DNA of 13,756 nt from a bacterium (lineage in GTDB: Bacteria > Patescibacteriota > Gracilibacteria > UM-FILTER-43-11). Shown here one piece after another: positions 5,572 to 12,977 of this stretch. The position numbers and the translations under genes are program-made. Where the stretch lies: NCBI GenBank assembly GCA_030426875.1, contig JAUHXI010000018.1, positions 1-13,756 on the forward strand. The letters are read 5' to 3'. The notes under the pieces were generated by a model. The model was not told the origin of the DNA and ran no database searches. It worked only from the letters and a program-made list of their open reading frames with translations. The first letter of the stretch is position 1. Every line of letters begins with the position of its first letter.

Positions 5572-6738
5572 ATGACCATAAACACACAGACCCGCACTCC
5601 CAAATGCCCCTATTTTGCCAATCCAACGGAGGAAAAAACCGAAGAGCGAAAGTGTGGAGGGTGCGCGATGCAGCACATTCCTTACTCAGTTCAACTGGAG
5701 AATAAAAAGAAGAAACTGATCACTGAGATTGGTTATTCGGACATTCAGGTTTATTCCGACAGCGAGTGGCACTACCGCAATCGGATGGACATGGTTTTTA
5801 CGCCAACTGGTCTGGGTTTTCGCGAAAAAGGAAAATGGTGGCGAACGGTTCCTGTTAAGCAGTGTGTCATCAGCAATAGTAAGTTGAACACGTTGATCAT
5901 CGAAATCAATGCTTTTTTTGGTCCGGAATTTGATTATTTTAACGTCAAATCCCACGAAGGCACCTTCAAATACGCCGTCATTCGAACCCCGCAGAACGAT
6001 TCTTCTGTTTCAATCGTTCTAAATAGGCAAGGGGAGCGCTACGATCAGGCCGTGGAAAAGGTGAAGGAATATGCAAAAATTTCCACAGCGAATAATGTCT
6101 TGATCACCAACATGAAAGCCAAAAGCTCTCAGAGTTATGGGGAGGATTTTGAAATCATTAAGGGTTCAGATATGTTGGAGGAGACCATTCTTGGCAAAAC
6201 TTTCCACTATAGTTGCCAGGGCTTTTTTCAGAACAACAGCATCATGGCCGAAAAAATGCATGCTTATGTTCATGAATTGGTCAAAAATTACCCAACCACT
6301 GAGGCACATTTGTTGGATTTGTATAGTGGTGTGGGAGCCTTTGGTGTCATCAACGCAGATCTCTTCAGCGGCATGACCACGATTGAGGCGTTTGAAGGTT
6401 GTACTGTGGCAGCAAAGGCCAACATTGAGCGTAATGCTCTCACCAAAAAAGCGGAGGCGATTTGCATGGATGCGAAGCGGCTCAAGCAGGTTAAATTTCC
6501 GAACAAGCCACTTTACGTGATCACTGATCCACCCCGTTCGGGAATGCATCAGGAGACCATCATTCAACTCAAAAAGCTCAAGCCGGAGGTGATCATTTAC
6601 ATCTCGTGCAATGTGGAGCAGTTGGGTAAAGACTTGCCAAAATTCACGGACTATAACATCAAGTCAGCGGCCTTGTTTGACCTGTTTCCTCAGACGAATC
6701 ACATGGAGGGGGTGGTGGAGTTGGTCAGAAGTGTTTAA
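5572..6738 (+). CDS. RNA (uracil-5)-methyltransferase, TrmA/RlmC/RlmD family
   Basis: This SAM-dependent enzyme makes 5-methyluridine in tRNA or 23S rRNA. From the ATG at 5572 it has 388 residues; a GTG at 5524 would add 16 that do not look conserved. Numbered from the GTG, Cys28, Cys44, Cys47 (CGGC) and Cys114 fit the four ligands of the family [4Fe-4S] cluster. CQGFFQNN (231-238) and LLDLYSGVGAFGV (263-275) form the SAM site, with EAFEG (288-292) and NIERNAL (300-306) following. TDPPRSG is at 334-340, the catalytic Cys362 in ISCNVEQLGKDL, and the general-base Glu395 in FPQTNHMEGVV. The spacing between the first two cluster cysteines is 15 residues, not the usual five or so. No TRAM domain is present. 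TrmA, RlmC and RlmD specificity cannot be told apart here. Confidence 0.9.
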   Translation: MTINTQTRTPKCPYFANPTEEKTEERKCGGCAMQHIPYSVQLENKKKKLITEIGYSDIQVYSDSEWHYRNRMDMVFTPTGLGFREKGKWWRTVPVKQCVISNSKLNTLIIEINAFFGPEFDYFNVKSHEGTFKYAVIRTPQNDSSVSIVLNRQGERYDQAVEKVKEYAKISTANNVLITNMKAKSSQSYGEDFEIIKGSDMLEETILGKTFHYSCQGFFQNNSIMAEKMHAYVHELVKNYPTTEAHLLDLYSGVGAFGVINADLFSGMTTIEAFEGCTVAAKANIERNALTKKAEAICMDAKRLKQVKFPNKPLYVITDPPRSGMHQETIIQLKKLKPEVIIYISCNVEQLGKDLPKFTDYNIKSAALFDLFPQTNHMEGVVELVRSV

Positions 6739-6765
6739 GTCACACGCACTCTTCTGTTTGATGGA

Positions 6766-7134
6766 TTAGGCTGCCACTTTGAAAAAATCTGTTTTGACCC
6801 CTTGTTCTGAAGTGCCTTCTAGGTCACTCACAAGGTGTCTTATTCTTAATGAAACGAGGGCTCTTTCTATTTCAGTTACACCTTCGTTGAGTTCCATTTT
6901 CTCCCTGGTATTCACTAGAATGAATTGACTTAATTTCAGGCGAATGAGAGCCCCTGTGAGTGTGCTGATTTGTTCACCGATATTAATTCCGCTGTTCTCC
7001 AAAATAGTAGAAACAGTAAGGGCTGTAATTTCATAAATATACCGGCTCCTTTCGTGCCGTTCTGCATCTCTCAAAAAGCCCTTTAAACAGTCTTCAACCG
7101 TTTCTTTCTGTTTTTGAGGTGAGCCTTTAAACAT
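6766..7134 (-). CDS. Hypothetical small helical protein
   Basis: A 122-residue protein that I do not recognise. It is predicted almost wholly helical and soluble: a charged N-terminal helix (KQKETVEDCLKGFLRDAERHERSR) leads into an amphipathic stretch, ALTVSTILENSGINIGEQIS. Two further helices follow (LIRLKLSQFILVNTREKMEL; VTEIERALVSLRIRHLVSDL). This could be a small helical bundle, perhaps dimeric. There is no DNA-binding motif I can name. It stands alone, convergent with the methyltransferase gene (27 bases between stops) and divergent from rpsB. A clear promoter with a perfect TTGACA lies just upstream, which supports it being a real gene. There is no Shine-Dalgarno sequence; the leader instead contains CACCTCC. 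Confidence 0.7.
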   Translation of the reverse strand: MFKGSPQKQKETVEDCLKGFLRDAERHERSRYIYEITALTVSTILENSGINIGEQISTLTGALIRLKLSQFILVNTREKMELNEGVTEIERALVSLRIRHLVSDLEGTSEQGVKTDFFKVAA

Positions 7135-7158
7135 GATAGTGGAGGTGAATTTATGTAT

Positions 7159-7186
7159 ATTTTATATATCTTTAATAATTTGTCAA
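7159..7186 (-). promoter_or_regulatory. Sigma-70-type promoter of the 7134-6766 gene
   Basis: On the - strand a perfect TTGACA (7186-7181) and TAAAAT (7164-7159) are 16 bases apart. Transcription should start near 7152, giving an 18-base leader before the ATG at 7134. Confidence 0.6.
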
Positions 7187-7369
7187 GTTAAAATGACTTT
7201 TCAATGACGGGGGTGGGGATGCATTTTCCTTGCATTTTATGCTTTAAATTGATAAGCTCTTTGAGCAATAACTTAATAATAGTTTCATTCTGGATTGAGG
7301 CATCCTGCTCAGCATTGCGCTGTGACTACACCTTGATGTGAAGGAGTGAAGCGTGTAACCCCAAGGATC

Positions 7370-8044
7370 ATGAGTGATATTTCTCTAAAAGAAATGGCTC
7401 AAAATGCTGTGCATTTTGGTCATCCCACCTCGCGTTGGAACCCTAAAATGAAACCTTTCATTTATGGAACCAAGCACGGGATTCATATTTTCGACCTCAA
7501 GCAAACTGCTCAGCGGCTTGTGACAGCGTTGGAATTTTTAAATAAATCTGCTAAGAACGGAAAGGAGATTCTCTTTGTGGGAACCAAGCAGCAGTGTCGT
7601 GGTTTACTCACTCAAATCAAAGAGGAATCTGGCATGCCGATTGTAACCGACAAATGGATTCCTGGCCTTTTGACAAACTATAAGACCATCAAAGAGCGGA
7701 TCAACTATTTTAAACAACTCAAGGAAGATTCTGCCAGTGGTGCTTTGTCTAAGTACACCAAAAAAGAACAAACCAAGCTCCACAAGAAAATCCAAAAAAT
7801 GTCCATGGCCCTCTCAGGTGTCGAGGACATGAAGGGGAAGCCTGATGTCATTTTTGTTTCTGACATTGTTCGAGATAACATTGCGGTCACGGAGGCTCGA
7901 AAGCTAAAAATCCCGGTCATCGGGATTGTTGATTCAAATGCCGACCCTGACCTTGTTGACTTCCCTATTCCTGGGAATGATGATGCCATCAAGTCTCTTG
8001 AATACTTCCTTGGTTTGGCTAAGGAGGCAGTGATGACAAAATAG
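7370..8044 (+). CDS. rpsB: 30S ribosomal protein S2
   Basis: A 224-residue structural protein of the small subunit that sits between head and body and is needed for late assembly and S1 recruitment. MSDISLKEMAQNAVHFGHPTS followed by RWNPKMKPFIYG matches the conserved S2 N-terminus. GKEILFVGTKQQCR, WIPGLLTNYKTIKER, PDVIFVSD, EARKLKIPVIGIVDSNADPDLVDFPIPGNDDA and the C-terminal helix follow in the usual order. The ATG at 7370 is chosen because homologues begin about there; an in-frame GTG at 7346 would add eight residues. AAGG lies four bases before the ATG. The 235-base gap upstream may hold a leader, with possible -35/-10 elements TTGATA (7249) and TTAATA (7273). It is followed after 49 bases by a membrane-protein gene, then tsf. 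Confidence 0.96.
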   Translation: MSDISLKEMAQNAVHFGHPTSRWNPKMKPFIYGTKHGIHIFDLKQTAQRLVTALEFLNKSAKNGKEILFVGTKQQCRGLLTQIKEESGMPIVTDKWIPGLLTNYKTIKERINYFKQLKEDSASGALSKYTKKEQTKLHKKIQKMSMALSGVEDMKGKPDVIFVSDIVRDNIAVTEARKLKIPVIGIVDSNADPDLVDFPIPGNDDAIKSLEYFLGLAKEAVMTK

Positions 8045-8093
8045 TTTTTAGGACGAATGATTGCATGACGTTTTTAGTTCTTATTTCTTGAGT

Positions 8094-8624
8094 ATGCCTG
8101 AGCAAGACCAAACACCTTTGGATCAAGTTCCTGAAGGCCAGGTTCAGGATTCGGACGGGGAAGTGGAAAGTGGGAAGGTTAAAAAGCAGAAAAAGAAACG
8201 TGAGCCAGAACGTCAGGATGCAACGACTTTACATGAGCGGACTATTGCCATGCTCAGCTACTTTGGCCCCTTTGCCATCGTTCCCTTTTATCTGAAGAAA
8301 GACAGCGAGTTCTGTCGCTTCCATGGGAAGCAGGGGATGATTGTGGCTTTGATCTTCTTCATGGCTCGCATCTTCACTGTTTTAGGACTCTTCATGGATA
8401 TTTTTCTGGTCTTACAGTTCATCATCCTGATTCAAATGGGTTTTGCTGCCCTCTCTGGACGATGGAAGCGCATGCCACTGATCTATAAATGGGCTTGTGA
8501 TCTGGAGGATTCAATAAGCTTGAAGACTAAAGAGGAGGAGCTGGAGGAGGCGGGATTGAGTCCCAATGAGGTGGTGGTTGAGGACGTGTCAAGTCCCACT
8601 GCGGACTCTAATTCGTCTGAATAA
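8094..8624 (+). CDS. Tic20/DUF4870-like small membrane protein
   Basis: A 176-residue protein from the ATG at 8094; an in-frame TTG at 8061 would add 11. Residues 1-48 are acidic and then lysine-rich (KVKKQKKKREPERQ) and look disordered and cytoplasmic. Residues 48-120 resemble the DUF4870/Tic20-type domain: HERTIAMLSYFGPFAIVPFYLKK, then FCRFHGKQGMIVALIFF, where the F-H-x-x-Q element is typical, then two hydrophobic stretches. Three membrane segments are likely (about 51-67, 80-99, 100-120). An acidic C-terminal tail ends DSNSSE. It lies between rpsB and tsf, two genes that are usually adjacent, and is probably co-transcribed with both. Function is unknown for bacterial members; assignment rests on the hydrophobic pattern and F-H-x-x-Q. 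Confidence 0.75.
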   Translation: MPEQDQTPLDQVPEGQVQDSDGEVESGKVKKQKKKREPERQDATTLHERTIAMLSYFGPFAIVPFYLKKDSEFCRFHGKQGMIVALIFFMARIFTVLGLFMDIFLVLQFIILIQMGFAALSGRWKRMPLIYKWACDLEDSISLKTKEEELEEAGLSPNEVVVEDVSSPTADSNSSE

Positions 8625-8632
8625 TGGTACAA

Positions 8633-8648
8633 ACGCAAAATCTTGCGT
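8633..8648 (+). repeat. Hairpin in the leader of tsf
   Basis: ACGCAA (8633-8638) and TTGCGT (8643-8648) form a perfect six-base-pair stem with an AATC loop. It lies 50 bases before the tsf ATG. No T-run follows, so it is not an intrinsic terminator. It might protect a processed mRNA end or mark an attenuator; alternatively TTGCGT could be a weak -35 box. Confidence 0.45.
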
Positions 8649-8697
8649 CACTACAATTAAAATTAAGAATAATTAATAATTTAATAATCAATAAACA

Positions 8698-9465
8698 ATG
8701 AATATTACTGCTGCTCAAGTTAAGGCACTCCGAGATCGCACTGGTATCTCGATGATGCAATGTAAAAAAGCTCTAGAAGAAGCTGGGGGTGATGAGGAAA
8801 AGGCCATCGACATTCTCCGTAAAAAGGGTGCTGCTAAGGCGGCTTCTAAGGCCGATCGCGAAACGTCTGAAGGGGTTGTTTTGACGAAGGTGGAGGGAAA
8901 TAAGGCGGTCATTGTTAAGCTTTCTTGTGAAACTGACTTTGTGGCTAAGAATGAAGATTTTCTATCCATTGCAAACAATGCTCTTGCCACTGCATTGGCT
9001 TCTGGTGTGGATGCGGCTAAGGCTGAGGCTGATCCTGCCATGAAGCAGCTCTTTTCTAAATTGGGTGAAAACATGGCGATTGAGGTGGACATGGTGGAGG
9101 GTGAGGGAGTGGGGGAGTATGTTCACACGAATGGAAAAGTGGGTGCGATCATTCAATTGACAAGTGATGATGCTGAAAAGGCTCGCGATGTAGCGATGCA
9201 TATCACGGCTATGAATCCGGTTGTGTTGAGTCCAGATGAGTTGTCTGAGGAGGTTGTGGTTCGGGAGCGTGGCATTTGGGCTGAGCAGTTGAAGAATGAG
9301 GGGAAGCCGGCTGAGATTGTTGATAAGATCATGATGGGGAAGGAGAAGAAGTTCCGCGAGGAGTCTGCTTTGATCAAGCAATCGTTTGTGAAGGATAGTG
9401 ATAAGACGATTGAGCAGTATTTGGGTGAAAATGCGGTGTTGCGTTTTGTGAGGAAGTCGGTTTAA
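8698..9465 (+). CDS. tsf: Elongation factor Ts
   Basis: The guanine-nucleotide exchange factor that regenerates EF-Tu-GTP in the cytoplasm. The 255-residue protein starts with a UBA-like domain, VKALRDRTGISMMQCKKALEEAGGDEEKAIDILRKKGAAKA (8-48), the family signature. CETDFVAKNEDF (76-87) contains TDFVA, which in E. coli EF-Ts inserts near the Mg2+ site of EF-Tu. Two core subdomains follow: N-terminal about 55-130 and C-terminal about 131-250, with VVVRERGIWAEQLKNEGKP in the helical part. Length is shorter than E. coli (283) but normal for compact bacterial forms. The ATG follows an A/T-only leader with no Shine-Dalgarno sequence. It is the last gene of the rpsB unit and is followed 15 bases later by a strong terminator. 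Confidence 0.96.
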   Translation: MNITAAQVKALRDRTGISMMQCKKALEEAGGDEEKAIDILRKKGAAKAASKADRETSEGVVLTKVEGNKAVIVKLSCETDFVAKNEDFLSIANNALATALASGVDAAKAEADPAMKQLFSKLGENMAIEVDMVEGEGVGEYVHTNGKVGAIIQLTSDDAEKARDVAMHITAMNPVVLSPDELSEEVVVRERGIWAEQLKNEGKPAEIVDKIMMGKEKKFREESALIKQSFVKDSDKTIEQYLGENAVLRFVRKSV

Positions 9466-9479
9466 ATAGTATGAATAAT

Positions 9480-9524
9480 AAAGCAGGAGTGGAGCTAAAT
9501 TGATTGGCTGGCTCCTGCTTTTTT
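9480..9524 (+). terminator. Rho-independent terminator after tsf
   Basis: AAAGCAGGAG (9480-9489) pairs perfectly with CTCCTGCTTT (9512-9521), and six T residues occupy 9519-9524. The loop is long (22 bases), but GGAGC/GCTCC offers an alternative inner pairing. It closes the rpsB-tsf unit. Confidence 0.88.
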
Positions 9525-9545
9525 ATGGTTTCATAGGAATTTTGT

Positions 9546-9574
9546 TTGACGTATTCTTAATTTTTGATTATATT
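9546..9574 (+). promoter_or_regulatory. Sigma-70-type promoter of the amidohydrolase-fold gene
   Basis: TTGACG (9546-9551) and TATATT (9569-9574) are separated by exactly 17 bases, each one mismatch from consensus. Predicted transcription starts near 9581, 28 bases before the ATG at 9609. A promoter placed for 9609 and not for 9680 supports the upstream start and hence the frameshift interpretation. Confidence 0.62.
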
Positions 9575-9608
9575 ATTTTCTTGTTTGTCTTCTAAAAATA
9601 TTTTAATT

Positions 9609-10678
9609 ATGAAACATTTATTTAGAGCTTCTTTGATAGCTTCAAGAGATGGTGAGTTTCGCCTTGAAAAAAAGGCGCATTGTTAGTTAATCCAAAAAGT
9701 GGAATGATTGGAGGTGTCGGACGAACTAAGTTTGTCGAAAGAGATCTTTCAAGGAGGGTTATTGGAAAAGCTACTGAGATTTCTGACGGTGTTATTATTC
9801 CTGGATTTGTTGATCCATACGCTTTTGACGGTCTAGACTCCGATCTTTTTGAGCATGGTACATTGCTTTCCGCTATTCATGCTAGTCGTGAAGATATTTT
9901 AAATTCAGCATTGGCTCAAGATAATGACCTGGTTGCTGCTTCCAGCCTTATGAACGAATCACCTGATCATGTGGTTTCTGTTGCAAGGTGTTTGGCTGAG
10001 CAGTATCGTAATCGATTTATACTTACCATAAATTCTGGAATGGGTGAGCAAAAAAGAATTCTAAAAGAGTTGGCTTCTATTTCTAGATGTAATGATACTG
10101 GGATCCAAGTGCACTTGCCAACTGATCCTGATCAAGTCTCAAGTACATTGAAGGCTTTTGGTAAGAGTAAAATTTTGAATGATAGAACAACAATTATCAA
10201 TCCAACAGATGCTATTGATTCATCTGGATGGAGACAGTTAGGTGGTATTAATGGTGTTATTTTTACACCAACCTTATCTGGAAAAATACCAGTTGAATCT
10301 CTTGGAGAACATGGTATTGAATGGGCCCTTGCAACAGGTGGGGAGTCCTTAAGTATGATTGATGTTATGAAATGGTGTTTGGCAAGTAATAATAATGTAG
10401 ATCAAAGCCCAAGAGTTTCTGAGGCTGAAGTTTTGTATCGTGCTACTTTGGCCGGTGCAAATTTACTTGGCAAGGGGTGTGAAATCGGGAGTTTAGAGGG
10501 TGGTAAGCGGGCCAATTTTTTAGTTGTAGAAACTGATGGTAAGCCTTCAAATATTGCTGGCGCAGTTCAGTCAATGTTAAATGGAGATGGTGTGATAACA
10601 GCTTATTCTAAAGGAGAAAAGGTATATCAAAAGCCTCAAGAGGAAGGGGAAGATGAGGATGTTAAGTGGGCTAGTTAA
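9609..10678 (+). CDS. Amidohydrolase-fold protein, joined by a -1 frameshift
   Basis: Read straight, ATG 9609 gives only 25 codons before TAG at 9684. The main frame (-1 relative) is open to TAA at 10678 but has no good start, only TTG 9680. Joined by a -1 shift at A AAA AAG (9668-9674), the product is 356 residues and looks like a complete amidohydrolase. It has an N-terminal beta-sandwich strand (FRASLIASRDGEF, then GALLVNPKSGMIGGVG), IIPGFVDPYAFDG at 63-75, and the closing ATLAGANLLGKGCEIGSLEGGKRANFLVV. The metal ligands are degenerate: PGFVDxHxH has become PGFVDPYAF, and the Asp after the alanine-threonine strand is replaced (LATGGES). A His in IQVHLPTD (169) may remain. It is probably not a normal metallohydrolase. 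It may be a pseudoenzyme or a decaying gene. The promoter and terminator are both intact. Confidence 0.65.
9660..9677 (+). promoter_or_regulatory. Slippery heptamer A AAA AAG inside a small hairpin
   Basis: In the frame of ATG 9609 the codons GAA AAA AAG (9666-9674) contain the X XXY YYZ heptamer A AAA AAG, identical to the E. coli dnaX -1 site. CGCCTT (9660-9665) and AAGGCG (9672-9677) form a six-pair stem with loop GAAAAA around it. A weak Shine-Dalgarno-like GGTGAG lies at 9651-9656. No stimulatory hairpin is visible at the usual 5-9 base distance downstream. Confidence 0.45.
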
Positions 10679-10687
10679 TAGGGTACA

Positions 10688-10722
10688 AAAAAAGCTCACA
10701 GTATTCTACTGTGAGCTTTTTT
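10688..10722. terminator. Bidirectional intrinsic terminator
   Basis: A perfect 16-base-pair inverted repeat with a TTC loop: left arm 10688-10703, right arm 10707-10722, core AGCTCACAGTA/TACTGTGAGCT. The arms begin in an A-run and end in a T-run, so it works for both strands. It serves the converging amidohydrolase-fold gene (+) and pnp (-), whose stops are 57 bases apart. Confidence 0.93.
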
Positions 10723-10734
10723 ATTTCTCAATTT

Positions 10735-12852
10735 CTATTCACCTTCAGGCTGAGGAATACCCTTCAGACTCAACTTGAAGCGACCTTTTTGCGTATCAAC
10801 CGCCAATAACTTCACATTCACAATCTGACCCTCACTAATAATTGTTGACACATCCTTCACAAATTCATCACTGATTTCAGAGACATGAATCATTCCCTCC
10901 TTGCCCGGCATGAACTCAGCAATCGCACCAAACTCAAGCACCTTGGTCACCTTACACTTTTCGTAAACCTTGCCCACTTCAGGGTCGGCCACCAAATTGG
11001 TAATCCAAGTGTGAGCCGCTTTAGCACTCTCACCATTCAATGACGTGATCACCACCCCACCGTCGTCTTCAATATCAATCGATTCCACACCAGTTTCAGC
11101 AATGATCTTGTTGATCATCTCGCCACCAGGGCCGATGATGAAACGAATCTTTTCTGGATCCACTTTCATGGGAAGCAACCGAGGCGCAAACTCAGACAAT
11201 TCAGAGCGAGATTGTCCAATCACAGCATCCATGGCATCCAAAATCACAAAACGGCCTTTTTTAGCGGCAGCCAAGGCTTCCACGAAGACAAAATCTTCCA
11301 AACTCTTGAGTTTGATGTCCATTTGAATCGCTGTGATCCCTTTTCGAGTTCCAGTCACTTTAAAATCCATGTCGCCCCCAAAATCTTCTTCATCTTGCAA
11401 ATCCGTTAGAATGGCATACTGAGACGGATCATCATGATTGGTCATCAACCCCATTGCCACACCGCCAACCGCTGATTTGAGGGGGACACCTGCATCCATC
11501 AACGCCAAGCTAGACCCACAGGTGGCAGCCATTGAGCTAGACCCGTTTGAAGCCAAGATCTCAGTCACCGTTCGAATGGTGTAAGGGAATTCCTCTTTAC
11601 TTGGTAGCACTGGCTCAAGCGCACGTTCTGCCAAACTCCCATGGCCAATCTCACGGTTTCCAGTAAAAAGTCGGTTACTGGTTTCTCCCACTGAAAAAGG
11701 GGGAAAGTTGTAATGATGGAAGTAATGTTTTTTAATTTCACCTTCAATTCCATCAAGCAATTGAGCGTCTCCGGGGCTTCCTAGAGTACAGGTAGTCAAT
11801 CCTTGGGTTTCACCTCGATTAAACAAAGCAGAGCCATGGGTTCTTGGTAGAAGGCCGGCTTCAACACTCAAAGGACGAATCTCATCCAAACCACGACCAC
11901 CAATCCGTTTCTTATTTTCTAGGATGTTTTTTCGGACAATGGTTTTAACTAATTTATTGACGGCATCACCGACTTGTCCCAAATCTTCTTCAGGAACCTT
12001 GTCTTTTAAGGCCTCAGTCACTTCTACTCCTACTTCAGCAAAGTAGGCAAAGCGCTCTAACTTACCAGGCTTGGAATAAAGCGCATCCATGATTTTTTCA
12101 GAGTAATTCTCTTTTACATAAGTGAGAATTTCTTGATTTTTCTCCGGCTCCACAAATTCCATTTTTTCAACCCCAATTTCATTTTGAATTTCTTTAATGA
12201 AAGCAGCAATTTTTTTAGCGGCTTCTTTACCAAATTGAATGGCCTCCAGCATTTTCTCTTCTGTGACCTCATTGGCACCTGCCTCAATCATCACAATGTT
12301 GTTCACATCGCTAGAAACAATCAAATCCAAATCAGAGGTTGCACGCTGTTGCATGGTTGGATTTAGAACGAGTTGTCCGTCAATCAAACCCACGCGAACC
12401 GTGGCAGTTGGCCCCTCAAAGGGAATGTCAGAAATGGAAAGTGCGACAGAACCAGCTGTGGTGGCAATCATGTCATGCTCATTTTCAAGGTCGTAAGACA
12501 GCGTGGTGAGCATCACTTGAATGTCCCGATGGAATCCACTGGGGAATAAAGGGCGGTAGGTTCGATCAGACACGCGAGCCATGAGTACTTTGTCGTCGCT
12601 GGGTCTGGTTTCGCGTTTTACAAAACGGCTGCCTTTGATTTTACCACTGGCATACATTTTTTCTTGATAGTTGACCATCAACGGCAAAAAATTCACGCCG
12701 TCACGAGCGCGCTTGCTCATGGTGGCGGTGGCTAAAATAACGGTATCGCCCACGCGGACGGTACAACTTCCATTGGCCATTTGAGCTAATTTGCCTGTTT
12801 CGACAATCAGTTCTTTGTCGCCAAGGGGCATCTTAAAGATTTTAGGTTCCAT
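10735..12852 (-). CDS. pnp: Polynucleotide phosphorylase
   Basis: A 3'-to-5' phosphorolytic exoribonuclease that degrades mRNA as a ring-shaped trimer. The ATG at 12852 (MEPKIFKMPLGDKELIVETG) gives 705 residues, close to E. coli (711). A longer frame to TTG 12912 has no homologous content. Order: first RNase PH domain (about 5-140); helical linker (about 230-310); second RNase PH domain (about 320-545) with RTHGSALFNRGETQ and EILASNGSSSMAATCGSSLA. Its active-site aspartates are D490 and D496 in EDFGGDMDFKVTGT. The KH domain has IIGPGG at 572-577, and the S1 domain is about 626-697 (GAIAEFMPGKEGMIHVSEI). It lies downstream of rpsO, the widespread bacterial order. The leader carries a long inverted repeat that may regulate it. 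Confidence 0.96.
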   Translation of the reverse strand: MEPKIFKMPLGDKELIVETGKLAQMANGSCTVRVGDTVILATATMSKRARDGVNFLPLMVNYQEKMYASGKIKGSRFVKRETRPSDDKVLMARVSDRTYRPLFPSGFHRDIQVMLTTLSYDLENEHDMIATTAGSVALSISDIPFEGPTATVRVGLIDGQLVLNPTMQQRATSDLDLIVSSDVNNIVMIEAGANEVTEEKMLEAIQFGKEAAKKIAAFIKEIQNEIGVEKMEFVEPEKNQEILTYVKENYSEKIMDALYSKPGKLERFAYFAEVGVEVTEALKDKVPEEDLGQVGDAVNKLVKTIVRKNILENKKRIGGRGLDEIRPLSVEAGLLPRTHGSALFNRGETQGLTTCTLGSPGDAQLLDGIEGEIKKHYFHHYNFPPFSVGETSNRLFTGNREIGHGSLAERALEPVLPSKEEFPYTIRTVTEILASNGSSSMAATCGSSLALMDAGVPLKSAVGGVAMGLMTNHDDPSQYAILTDLQDEEDFGGDMDFKVTGTRKGITAIQMDIKLKSLEDFVFVEALAAAKKGRFVILDAMDAVIGQSRSELSEFAPRLLPMKVDPEKIRFIIGPGGEMINKIIAETGVESIDIEDDGGVVITSLNGESAKAAHTWITNLVADPEVGKVYEKCKVTKVLEFGAIAEFMPGKEGMIHVSEISDEFVKDVSTIISEGQIVNVKLLAVDTQKGRFKLSLKGIPQPEGE

Positions 12853-12889
12853 AACAATATAAAAATTAAATGAGAAATAAATATAGGTT

Positions 12890-12977
12890 TTTGGAACCAA
12901 TGAAAGTTTCAAGTGAATGGCTATAGCTCACAAAGAGAATAGGCAATCATTTGAAACTTTCTTTCATGGTTCCAAAG
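12890..12977 (-). promoter_or_regulatory. Long imperfect inverted repeat in the pnp leader
   Basis: Arms at 12890-12916 and 12947-12977 are complementary over about 27 positions with a few-base insertion in one arm. Each arm has a TTTGGAACCA-type outer block and a GAAAGTTTCAA-type inner block, around a 30-base loop. On the - strand it forms a large stem between the rpsO terminator and the pnp ATG. E. coli pnp is autoregulated through a leader stem cut by RNase III; the position here is similar. The GGTTCCA of the 3' arm can also pair with TGGAACC at the pnp start (12851-12845). Confidence 0.6.

Noticed and set aside
8715..9381. Long minus-strand frames opposite tsf
   Set aside because: Antisense of a canonical EF-Ts; Ser/Ala-rich composition comes from the complementary codons.
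9720..9736. Hairpin GACGAAC/GTTTGTC as stimulator of the frameshift
   Set aside because: It starts about 46 bases after the slippery heptamer, far beyond the usual 5-9 bases.
12853..12912. Longer pnp start at TTG 12912
   Set aside because: It would add MKLSLVPKTYIYFSFNFYIV, which has no match in PNPase and overlaps the leader inverted repeat; ATG 12852 fits the family start.
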